Source: Desulfosporosinus shakirovi
Lineage (GTDB): Bacteria; Bacillota; Desulfitobacteriia; Desulfitobacteriales; Desulfitobacteriaceae
DNA length: 64,000 bases
Assembly (NCBI RefSeq): GCF_020595055.1
Contig: NZ_JAJDOO010000011.1
Coordinates: 62,001-126,000 of the forward strand
Reading direction: 5' to 3'
The stretch's first letter is position 1, and every line of letters starts with the position of its first letter. Below, piece by piece: positions 57,324-64,000 of this stretch. The notes under the pieces were generated by a model, which saw only the letters and a list, made by a program, of their open reading frames with translations, was not told where the DNA came from and searched no databases. Made by a program: the position numbers and the translations under genes.

Positions 57324-57687
57324 TTCTTTTATCACCCCTTTCTCCATAGTTTTTTTGTATTGCTACAATGATAAAGGATATTATCACCCCTGTAACAATC
57401 CCTAACGATAAAGTAAACAGCCAACTTGACCGGAACCGAGCAACAGCGACGACAATCAGAGTAATCATGCCTAGCCTTGCCATAAAGTTCCTGCGCATCC
57501 GTTTGATCGCTGATTGAATATCAAGCTCAGAACTTAGTACCGCTTCACGATAAAGCCATAAAGTATAACCAAACCCTGCCCAATATCCCAGCAAACTACC
57601 GAAGAAGACCTGCCTACCCGTTAAAGCTACCCCAAGTAATATACAGGCTGTGCCACTCAACAATGCGATAAAGCTACTTCTTATCAT
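57316..57687 (-). CDS. atpI: ATP synthase subunit I-like membrane protein
   Basis: AtpI is a small membrane protein that helps c-ring assembly. The 123-aa protein has four hydrophobic segments (SFIALLSGTACILLGVALTG; GSLLGYWAGFGYTLWLY; GMITLIVVAVARF; LFTLSLGIVTGVIISFIIVA). It overlaps the upstream atpZ-like gene by 14 nt and the downstream atpB by up to 8 nt, so it belongs to the coupled start of the operon. Confidence 0.85.
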   Translation of the reverse strand: MIRSSFIALLSGTACILLGVALTGRQVFFGSLLGYWAGFGYTLWLYREAVLSSELDIQSAIKRMRRNFMARLGMITLIVVAVARFRSSWLFTLSLGIVTGVIISFIIVAIQKNYGERGDKRSA

Positions 57688-57904
57688 CGGATGCTCCCAA
57701 CTTCATTAAAGTGATTACTAAGTAGCTTCCTCCAAGTACCAGTCCAATTAACATTAAACTGATTGTGAATAATGGTTCTGTTTGCCACCTGACATCGAGG
57801 TATCTGCCTAAGAAGAAGCCTCCCCCGACTAAAATAGCCAAGGATGTCGATATATTCGAACCGACTACGAGCGCTTTTTGCCAAGATCTTTGTTCCTCAG
57901 CCAT
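57674..57904 (-). CDS. AtpZ-like membrane protein
   Basis: A 76-aa protein with two predicted membrane helices (ALVVGSNISTSLAILVGGGF; ISLMLIGLVLGGSYLVITLM). It matches small AtpZ/AtpI-like proteins often at the head of F-type operons, proposed to act in magnesium/calcium transport or in c-ring assembly. ATG 57904 has AAGGAAA 7 nt upstream. It begins the operon; the promoter must be in 57905-58088. Confidence 0.8.
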   Translation of the reverse strand: MAEEQRSWQKALVVGSNISTSLAILVGGGFFLGRYLDVRWQTEPLFTISLMLIGLVLGGSYLVITLMKLGASDDKK

Positions 57905-58088
57905 ATTATTCTTTCCTTATGTATCGAATTTTAAAAAGTGAAACTGAAAGTTCTTAATTAGAATCAGCTATTTCAATCAGCGTCCAATATGCTACATTTT
58001 AACAATTCCTGCTATATTTTATATATTAGCATACTTCGAGGGGACTTTGTGCTTTTTTTTACAGCATTGAAGAATTTTATGTCCACTC

Positions 58089-59210
58089 TTAATTTTCTGC
58101 AATTATTTCTACAATTCGTGTAGCTGCGGTTCCGTCTCCATAAGGATTACTGGCCAATGTCATTTTTTGATAAGCCTTTTCATCCCCTAATAAATGCTTT
58201 AGTTCTAAAAATACACGTTCGTATTCTGTCCCCACGAGCGAGACAGTCCCCGCTGCTACAGCCTCAGGACGTTCCGTTGTGTCTCGGACTACCAGCACTG
58301 GTTTCCCTAAAGACGGGGCCTCCTCCTGAATCCCACCCGAGTCGGTTAAAATCAAATGTGCCCGAGCCATTAGGTTTGCAAAGGGCTCATAGTCCATCGG
58401 TTCAATAAGATTGACCCGAGGATGAGACCCAAGGACCTCTGTGACAACTTTTCTAACAATGGGGTTTTTATGAACCGGAAAGATAACGTATGTATCAGGA
58501 AAGGTATCTAAAGTATTCCTCAAAGCCTGATAAATTTGACGCATTGGCTCACCTAAATTTTCTCTGCGATGCGTCGTAACAAGAATCATGCGTGATTCTT
58601 GTCGTTGTCTCAGGATCTCTTGAATTTCTTTGTCAACAAAGCTGTATTCTGGGTTCACCGTAGCAAGTAAAGCATCTATGACCGTATTGCCCGTGACAAA
58701 AATCTTCTCTGGAGGAATTCCTTCTTGTTCGAGATTTCTTTTTGCCGTCTCCGTAGGGGCAAAATGATAATCAGTTAAAACACTCGCCAGTTTTCGATTC
58801 ATCTCTTCTGGAAATGGGGAATACTTGTTGCCGGTTCGCAATCCAGCCTCGACGTGGCCAACTGGAATTTGCGCATAAAAGGCAGCAAGGGCGGCCACAA
58901 ACGTTGTCGTCGTGTCCCCATGTACCAAGACTAAGTCAGGAAGTTCACGTTGGAAAACTTCTTTTAGTCCATTTAATGCCCGAGTTGTGATTTCAGTTAA
59001 CGTTTGCCCCTGCCGCATAAGGTTTAGATCAAAATCCGGGACGATTTTGAATAACTTCAAAACTTGATCTAACATCTCTCGGTGCTGAGCAGTTACGATA
59101 ACTTGACAGAGAATGGAATCTTTCTGTCGGAGTGCTCGGATCACGGGCGCCATTTTTATAGCCTCCGGGCGTGTTCCAAACACTACCATCACTTTTTTTC
59201 GTTTATTCAC
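58089..59210 (-). CDS. wecB: UDP-N-acetylglucosamine 2-epimerase (non-hydrolysing)
   Basis: WecB interconverts UDP-GlcNAc and UDP-ManNAc, supplying ManNAc for teichoic acid linkage units or surface polysaccharides. The 373-aa protein has FGTRPEAIKMAPVIRAL, HGDTTTTFVAALAAFY, HVEAGLRTG, the HRREN motif, and DSGGIQEEAPSLGKPVLVVR. GTG 59210 has GGGAG 8 nt upstream. It is between a dCMP deaminase gene and the ATP synthase operon. Its product may feed the TagA-like transferase at 43717-44442. Confidence 0.96.
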   Translation of the reverse strand: MNKRKKVMVVFGTRPEAIKMAPVIRALRQKDSILCQVIVTAQHREMLDQVLKLFKIVPDFDLNLMRQGQTLTEITTRALNGLKEVFQRELPDLVLVHGDTTTTFVAALAAFYAQIPVGHVEAGLRTGNKYSPFPEEMNRKLASVLTDYHFAPTETAKRNLEQEGIPPEKIFVTGNTVIDALLATVNPEYSFVDKEIQEILRQRQESRMILVTTHRRENLGEPMRQIYQALRNTLDTFPDTYVIFPVHKNPIVRKVVTEVLGSHPRVNLIEPMDYEPFANLMARAHLILTDSGGIQEEAPSLGKPVLVVRDTTERPEAVAAGTVSLVGTEYERVFLELKHLLGDEKAYQKMTLASNPYGDGTAATRIVEIIAEN

Positions 59211-59311
59211 TCGGATTACTCCCTTCGATAATCAATCGTTAATCCGACCGCTGATTAAATCAACCTAAGGTAAATTCCTTCATTTAAAGTTCAAAGAGCA
59301 GCAATACACAG

Positions 59312-59779
59312 TCATGAAATATCTTCCCCAAATTTAACCAATTCCAATCCTGCTTCTCTAGCCATTTCAACTGCCAGATGATCAGGATAGGAATGAGTGT
59401 ATATCACTCGCTTAATGCCAGCATTAATCAACAGTTTTGTGCATAATACACAAGGCTGATGAGTGGTATAAAGATCCGCTCCGGCAATAGCGACTCCATG
59501 CTTTGCTGCTTGGACCAAAGCGTTTTGTTCCGCATGCACAGCACGGCAGATCTCATGGCGTTCCCCTGAGGGAACGCCTAAGCTCTGCCGTAAACAACCA
59601 ACTTCATCACAATGTTGGAGTCCGGAAGGACTCCCGTTATATCCGGTACTTAAGATTTGTTTATCCTTAACCATGACAGCCCCAACTTGGCGGCGCAGGC
59701 AAGTTGAGCGTCTGGCTACTACTTGTGCCATTTGTATAAAATAGCTGTCCCAACTAGGACGCTTGCCTTGACTCATCAT
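59312..59779 (-). CDS. comEB: dCMP deaminase family protein
   Basis: Deaminates dCMP to dUMP for thymidylate synthesis. The 155-aa zinc enzyme has HAEQN (zinc His and catalytic Glu) and PCVLCTKLL (two zinc Cys). Its N-terminus ([19 protein letters not shown]) is the usual dCMP deaminase form. It overlaps the upp stop by 4 nt, so it is coupled to uracil salvage. ATG 59779 or 59776 may be used. Confidence 0.93.
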   Translation of the reverse strand: MMSQGKRPSWDSYFIQMAQVVARRSTCLRRQVGAVMVKDKQILSTGYNGSPSGLQHCDEVGCLRQSLGVPSGERHEICRAVHAEQNALVQAAKHGVAIAGADLYTTHQPCVLCTKLLINAGIKRVIYTHSYPDHLAVEMAREAGLELVKFGEDIS

Positions 59780-60405
59780 TTCGTGCCAAACAATCGGTCC
59801 CCGGCATCCCCGAGACCCGGTACAATATAACCATGGTCGTTTAACCGCTCATCTACCGCTGCAACAAAGATATCCACATCAGCATGTGCGTTTTGCACGG
59901 CTTGAATTCCCTCCGGTGCTGCGATCAGGCACATTAATTTAATGTTCTTGGCACCACGTTCTTTTAAAAACGTTATTGCTGCCGCCGCCGAACCACCCGT
60001 TGCCAACATCGGATCAATCACAATAAGATCACGTTCCGCAATGTCGGGGGGCAACTTGCAATAGTATTCCACAGGCATGAGCGTTTTAGGGTCTCGATAA
60101 AGTCCGACATGTCCCACCTTTGCAGCAGGAATTAGGCGGAGCATTCCATCGACCATTCCTAAACCTGCACGCAGAATTGGAACCAATCCGACTTTTCGAC
60201 CTGCAATCACCTTGCTTTTTGCTATTGCTACAGGGGTCTTCACTTCAATTTCCTGAAGTGGAAAATCACGAGTTACCTCATAGGCCATTAACATCGAGAC
60301 TTCTTCGACTAGTTCCCTAAATTCCTTTGAACCTGTTTCCTCATCCCGTATTAGAGACAACTTGTGTTGAATTAAGGGATGATCAAGTACTTGAAGCTTT
60401 GGCAT
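59776..60405 (-). CDS. upp: Uracil phosphoribosyltransferase
   Basis: Converts uracil and PRPP to UMP in pyrimidine salvage. The 209-aa protein has the PRPP motif [31 protein letters not shown], and the uracil-site [11 protein letters not shown] at the very end. It follows glyA by 20 bp in the order glyA-upp known from Bacillus. No uracil-responsive leader was seen. Confidence 0.98.
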   Translation of the reverse strand: MPKLQVLDHPLIQHKLSLIRDEETGSKEFRELVEEVSMLMAYEVTRDFPLQEIEVKTPVAIAKSKVIAGRKVGLVPILRAGLGMVDGMLRLIPAAKVGHVGLYRDPKTLMPVEYYCKLPPDIAERDLIVIDPMLATGGSAAAAITFLKERGAKNIKLMCLIAAPEGIQAVQNAHADVDIFVAAVDERLNDHGYIVPGLGDAGDRLFGTK

Positions 60406-60425
60406 CGTTTTGGCTCTCCTAACTC

Positions 60426-61682
60426 CTAATCTAAATTAGTGTATAAGGGAAATTCAGCGCATAAAGAACTGACTATTTTCCGTGCTTGTGACAGTTTATC
60501 AGGTTCATTGTGCGAGGTCAAGGCAAGGTCCATCGCTTCCGCTATCCGCTTCATGGCGTCTGGATTCATGCCCCGCGTTGTGACTGCAGGAGTCCCAAGC
60601 CTGATTCCACTGGTGACAAAAGGACTTGCCGTGTCAAAGGGAATCGTATTTTTATTTACTGTAATACCAACTTCGTGCAGGATGCTTTCCGCTTCCTTGC
60701 CCGTTAACTGTTTAGTCCTTACATCTACAAGCATTACGTGATTGTCAGTCCCCCCTGAAACAAGGCGGAATCCGCGATCCATAAGTGCCTGAGCCAAAGC
60801 CTTAGCATTCTCAACAATATTCGTTTGGTAGATTTTAAATTCAGGTTGAAGAGCTTCTCCAAAGGCAACTGCTTTAGCCGCAATAACATGCATCAAAGGG
60901 CCGCCTTGAATACCTGGGAAAATTGCTTTATCAATGGCTTGAGCATTTTCACCTTTACAGAGAATTAAGCCACCGCGCGGTCCTCTCAACGTTTTATGGG
61001 TAGTAGAGGTCACAAAATCTGCATAAGGCACCGGAGATGGGTGTAAACCCGCCGCCACAAGTCCCGCAAAGTGGGCCATGTCAACCATTAATAGAGCGCC
61101 CGCTTCATCTGCAATTTCGCGCATTTTGACAAAATCTATAATTCTTGGATAAGCACTTGCTCCTGAAACAATCATTTTTGGATGATGTTCAATAGCCAAC
61201 TGCCGAACCTGATCATAATCAATTCTTTCCGTTTCTGGGTCTACTCCGTAAGGAACTACATTGAAATACACTCCTGAAATATTGACCGGACTCCCATGGG
61301 TCAAGTGCCCCCCGTGGGATAAATTCATGCCGAGTATCGTATCTCCAGGTTTCAAAAATGCAAAATATACAGCCATATTGGCTTGAGACCCAGAATGAGG
61401 CTGTACATTAGCATGCTCCGCGCCAAAAATCTCCTTAACTCGTTCACGCGCTAAATTTTCGGCCACATCAACAAACTCACACCCGCCATAATATCTCTTA
61501 CCCGGATATCCTTCAGCATACTTGTTGGTGAGTACAGATCCTTGAGCAGCCATCACTGCTCGGCTAACAAAGTTTTCAGAGGCTATTAGCTCAATGGTAT
61601 TCTTCTGACGATTTTCTTCTTGCTCGATGGCTTTAGCAACTTCGGGATCCTGGCTTTTTACCCATTGATTAATATAATCCAT
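60426..61682 (-). CDS. glyA: Serine hydroxymethyltransferase
   Basis: PLP enzyme that converts serine and tetrahydrofolate to glycine and methylene-tetrahydrofolate. The 418-aa protein has Lys230 in [13 protein letters not shown] (PLP attachment), the N-terminal [19 protein letters not shown], and the folate-site [12 protein letters not shown] 61682 begins the usual MDYINQW. Upstream is the ywlG-like gene with 90 bp between. No glycine riboswitch was seen in that gap. Confidence 0.98.
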   Translation of the reverse strand: MDYINQWVKSQDPEVAKAIEQEENRQKNTIELIASENFVSRAVMAAQGSVLTNKYAEGYPGKRYYGGCEFVDVAENLARERVKEIFGAEHANVQPHSGSQANMAVYFAFLKPGDTILGMNLSHGGHLTHGSPVNISGVYFNVVPYGVDPETERIDYDQVRQLAIEHHPKMIVSGASAYPRIIDFVKMREIADEAGALLMVDMAHFAGLVAAGLHPSPVPYADFVTSTTHKTLRGPRGGLILCKGENAQAIDKAIFPGIQGGPLMHVIAAKAVAFGEALQPEFKIYQTNIVENAKALAQALMDRGFRLVSGGTDNHVMLVDVRTKQLTGKEAESILHEVGITVNKNTIPFDTASPFVTSGIRLGTPAVTTRGMNPDAMKRIAEAMDLALTSHNEPDKLSQARKIVSSLCAEFPLYTNLD

Positions 61683-61772
61683 GTCAGTTCACTCCTGTTC
61701 AAAATTCCCTCTAGCTGGGGTCGCGAGATTTTTTGCTAGTATGTAATAGGGGGCATCTCTCGACTGCAGGTA

Positions 61773-62333
61773 TTAAGCGTAGGCGGCTCGCGGGCCGCCA
61801 ATAAGGCGTGGTCGTGTGCGTGCCAAGGTGAGGTGAGCTTCACCAAGCTCTTTGACATGTATGCGAATAGGTATTGCTACCGGTCTAAGGTGCATGCCAA
61901 TAAATGTATCTCCAATATCAATCCCCGCATGTCCCTGAATTCTTTCTACCATAACTGGAGAAGAAAACTCTTCCCATGCTTTGACAGTCATAGCGCCTCC
62001 CGCGTGAAGCGCCGGAAGAACTGTAACTTCCTCCAATCTGTAATACTCCCGGCAAGCACCTTCTACTACTAAAGCACGGTTGATATGTTCACATCCTTGA
62101 ACCGCTAAATAGATCCCATGCTGGTGCACCCGTTCTAACAAAGGAGGAAGCAATACCTCTGCGATTTCCAAACTGCTTCCCTGCCCAATTTGATGACCGG
62201 CAACTTCACTCGTACTGCACCCTAAGATAAGGATTTGCCGGGAACGGAGTTCAGCCTTTGAGAAGAAGGCATCTAATACCCCACTCCATACCTTAGCCAT
62301 ATCTTGCAGTTTTTCCGCGATGTTTTTGTCCAT
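61773..62333 (-). CDS. ywlG: YwlG/UPF0340 family protein
   Basis: A 186-aa protein of the DUF436 family (TIGR01440). It begins MDKNIAEKLQDMAKVWSGVL, with ILGCSTSEVAGHQIGQGSSLEI, VQGCEHINRALVVEG, and GGAMTVKAWEEF. The family has no established activity. Its position between rpiB and glyA is the same as ywlG in Bacillus. Base composition and length are ordinary. Confidence 0.9.
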   Translation of the reverse strand: MDKNIAEKLQDMAKVWSGVLDAFFSKAELRSRQILILGCSTSEVAGHQIGQGSSLEIAEVLLPPLLERVHQHGIYLAVQGCEHINRALVVEGACREYYRLEEVTVLPALHAGGAMTVKAWEEFSSPVMVERIQGHAGIDIGDTFIGMHLRPVAIPIRIHVKELGEAHLTLARTRPRLIGGPRAAYA

Positions 62334-62383
62334 AAGAAAGGTTCCCTCCTCTCCTTTGTCATTGATTCCATGAAGTTTCGAAG

Positions 62384-62833
62384 TTAGATGTCTTCCCCTC
62401 GTTCAATATCAGAAATCAAACTTACACGGAGAGCATGCCTGCCACCTGAAAATGCCGTCTTTAAGAAAATGTCAACAATGTCAAGGGCAAGTCCTGCTCC
62501 AATAACTCGAGCACCCAGGGCTAAAATATTAGCATCATTATGCTCTCTTGCCATTCGAGCAGAAAAAGTCTCAGAGCAAACCGCGGCACGGATTCCAGGA
62601 ATTTTGTTTGCAGCCATAGAAATCCCCAACCCGGTTCCGCAGACGGCGATTCCTAAATCTGCTTCCCCTTTTGTGATTGCACTCCCTACTGCAAAACCGT
62701 ACTTTGGATAATCAACAGAATCCTTAGAATGGGTTCCAAAATCGAGAACTTCTATTCCTTGAGTCTCTAAATGCGTACGAATAGCTTCTTTAAGTTCGTA
62801 TCCACCGTGATCAGCTCCCAGCGCAACTCTCAC
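62384..62833 (-). CDS. rpiB: Ribose-5-phosphate isomerase B
   Basis: RpiB interconverts ribose-5- and ribulose-5-phosphate. The 149-aa protein shows ALGADHGGYELKEAI (substrate-binding), the catalytic Cys in VCGTGLGISMAANK, and the His in AREHNDANILALG. Sits between ywlE-like and ywlG-like genes in the Bacillus order. GTG or ATG at 62833 follows a GGAGG-like site. Confidence 0.97.
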   Translation of the reverse strand: MRVALGADHGGYELKEAIRTHLETQGIEVLDFGTHSKDSVDYPKYGFAVGSAITKGEADLGIAVCGTGLGISMAANKIPGIRAAVCSETFSARMAREHNDANILALGARVIGAGLALDIVDIFLKTAFSGGRHALRVSLISDIERGEDI

Positions 62834-62949
62834 TCTTAAACCTCCCTCTTTAGTTCATTATTTATTTCTCTAGATAGTTGTAAAAGTCCTGCAAAAACAC
62901 AAAATATAGCGACGTTTCACGCCGCTAGTGTAGACATTTTTCTTCTATG

Positions 62950-63417
62950 TTATGCTTTTTTCTCAGTACTTTCATTACCTGTAAGAATTTTCCTTTTTAA
63001 ATTACTCAGCAATTCTCTGATTTCCTGCGCCGTCTGACGATAAAGTTCTAGTGAACCCATCCACGGATCTAGAACATCTCGTTTTTCATCTCCCCAATCC
63101 CCTAAACGCCTGATTTTATGAATACATTGAGGAAAGCGATGCTTTAAGCCTTCTTCTTGCGCTTGAGTCATAGGTATAATCCAATCAGCATCTGCCATAA
63201 GTTCATCACTAACTCTTCTTGCACCATACTGAGAAATATCTACATTTTGTTCTTTAAGAATCTTCACCACGTGAGTACTGACCTTGTCTCCATCCCACGC
63301 ATCGATTCCAGCTGAACTTACTTGAACCAAGTCTCCAAACATCGCCCGGGCCATCCCCTCCGCCAACGGACTGCGACACGTATTTCCTGTACAAACAAAC
63401 AAAAGTTTCGGCCCCAA
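62950..63417 (-). CDS. Low-molecular-weight protein phosphatase (YwlE type)
   Basis: A 155-aa low-molecular-weight phosphatase, near B. subtilis YwlE which removes phosphate from protein arginines. The P-loop is LLFVCTGNTCRSPLAEGMA with the catalytic Cys, and the acid pair is DVLDPWMGSLE. TTG 63417 is chosen because GAGGTGAG lies 4 nt upstream; a GTG at 63426 is possible. The stop of the neighbouring mntP-like gene is at 63434, so spacing is tight. Arginine versus tyrosine specificity cannot be settled here. Confidence 0.88.
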   Translation of the reverse strand: MGPKLLFVCTGNTCRSPLAEGMARAMFGDLVQVSSAGIDAWDGDKVSTHVVKILKEQNVDISQYGARRVSDELMADADWIIPMTQAQEEGLKHRFPQCIHKIRRLGDWGDEKRDVLDPWMGSLELYRQTAQEIRELLSNLKRKILTGNESTEKKA

Positions 63418-63433
63418 TAAACTCACCTCATTA

Positions 63434-64000
63434 TTACAAAAGAAGTTTGATTCCAATTAGCAACAGTGCCAGTCCCCCAAATAATTCGGCCTTCTCCCCC
63501 AACCGGGTTCCCATTATTCGTCCCAGAACCAAGCCCATTCCTGTCATTAATCCCGCAATCATGCCAATAATCATAACCGTCATAAAAATGTCTGCTCTGA
63601 TCGTCCCTAGAGAAAATCCTACACTCAGGGCATCTAAACTTACACTTGCTGCCAAGACATAAATACCATACCCTTTCAGTGTACTGTTACCGGTATTGTT
63701 CGTCTGAAAAAGAGTCTCCCTAGCCTCACCGAATGGAAAACTTTGCTTAGTAGGCCGGTAGACTTTATAAAGCATTCGCCCGCCCAAACCAATAAGGACC
63801 AAAGCTCCTAACAGACTTGCAAATTGCCCGAGGATTGATCCTAGTGCTTGACCAAGTATCATCCCGCTTAGCGGCATGAACACATGAAATAATGCCACTA
63901 CCAGGGACAATCTTACCATCATACTTTTTCGGATACCTGCTAATCCAATTGCCAAAGCCAAGGAAAATGCATCTGCACCCAAAGCAGTTGCGACAGCGAC
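63434..64000 (-). CDS. mntP: MntP-like manganese efflux pump (partial, window edge)
   Basis: The reading frame runs off the right edge; about 188 residues are visible. It has five or six hydrophobic helices (MMVRLSLVVALFHVFMPLSGM; ILGQFASLLGALVLIGLGGRM; IFMTVMIIGMIAGLMTGMGL) and the paired acidic motifs typical of MntP/YtaF (GADAFSLALAIG; SLDALSVGFSLG). Such proteins export Mn2+. The order mntP, ywlE-like, rpiB matches Bacillus. The N-terminal start is outside the window. Confidence 0.85.
   Translation of the reverse strand, partial: VAVATALGADAFSLALAIGLAGIRKSMMVRLSLVVALFHVFMPLSGMILGQALGSILGQFASLLGALVLIGLGGRMLYKVYRPTKQSFPFGEARETLFQTNNTGNSTLKGYGIYVLAASVSLDALSVGFSLGTIRADIFMTVMIIGMIAGLMTGMGLVLGRIMGTRLGEKAELFGGLALLLIGIKLLL

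Noticed and set aside
61683-61772. Possible glycine riboswitch before glyA
   Set aside because: The 90-bp gap is too short and lacks the paired aptamer motifs; transcription probably enters from upstream genes.

Overview
The window looks like core chromosome of a low-to-mid GC, endospore-forming, Gram-positive anaerobe of the Clostridia. A Desulfosporosinus/Desulfitobacterium-like member of the Peptococcaceae is my best guess. This is inferred from gene content and protein style, not from a database search. Supporting content is whiA, yvcK (glmR), rapZ, spoIID, a spoIIQ-like gene, spoIIID, mbl, ywmB, ftsEX with a peptidase effector, and comFA/comFC. Nearly every gene is on the minus strand, as expected for leading-strand housekeeping genes. 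Only the HDOD gene (17781-18623) and one glycosyltransferase (42356-43477) are on the plus strand.

Layout from left to right: a partial Na/phosphate symporter; rpoN; whiA-yvcK-rapZ; an orphan family-1 solute-binding lipoprotein and a B12-binding radical SAM protein; an FMN dehydrogenase and a HAD phosphatase; uvrB-uvrA; a lipoprotein with a periplasmic-binding-protein fold; the HDOD protein and a P-loop ATPase; ctpA, an M23 peptidase, ftsX and ftsE; a split transketolase; prfB with its programmed frameshift; secA, hpf and a cold-shock gene; a polar amino-acid ABC transporter; an orphan peptide-binding protein; a zinc-ribbon protein, comFC, comFA, a hypothetical protein, an O-antigen-ligase-like protein and fabZ; two glycosyltransferases; mbl, spoIIID, spoIIQ-like, spoIID, murA and ywmB-like; the complete ATP synthase operon (atpZ, I, B, E, F, H, A, G, D, C); wecB, a dCMP deaminase, upp, glyA, ywlG-like, rpiB, ywlE-like and a partial mntP.

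The right third (44.6-64 kb) follows the order known from Bacillus subtilis: mntP-ywlE-rpiB-ywlG-glyA-upp-atp-ywmB-murA-spoIID-spoIIQ-spoIIID-mbl. It joins folate/C1 and pyrimidine salvage, proton-coupled ATP synthesis, peptidoglycan precursor synthesis and mother-cell/forespore engulfment genes. I found sigma-F-, sigma-E-, sigma-H- and sigma-A-like promoter sequences before spoIIQ, spoIID, hpf, csp and the amino-acid binding protein.

I saw no phage, insertion sequence, CRISPR array, tRNA, rRNA or defence island, and no gene cluster that I can call a new system. The unusual material lies in the spacers. It includes a dispersed hairpin repeat with a TCGAACA/TGTTCGA core, one copy of which appears to have become the N-terminal coding sequence of a lipoprotein. 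There is also a dense GC-rich structured element at 31.4-31.6 kb, a cluster of DnaA-box sequences at 36.3 kb, a decayed second copy of a spoIIQ-like M23 peptidase, and a cold-shock leader with an anti-Shine-Dalgarno hexamer. At the protein level, RapZ has a Walker A Lys-to-Arg change, the Mbl N-terminus carries a 12-bp triplication, and the FMN dehydrogenase carries an N-terminal four-cysteine cluster.
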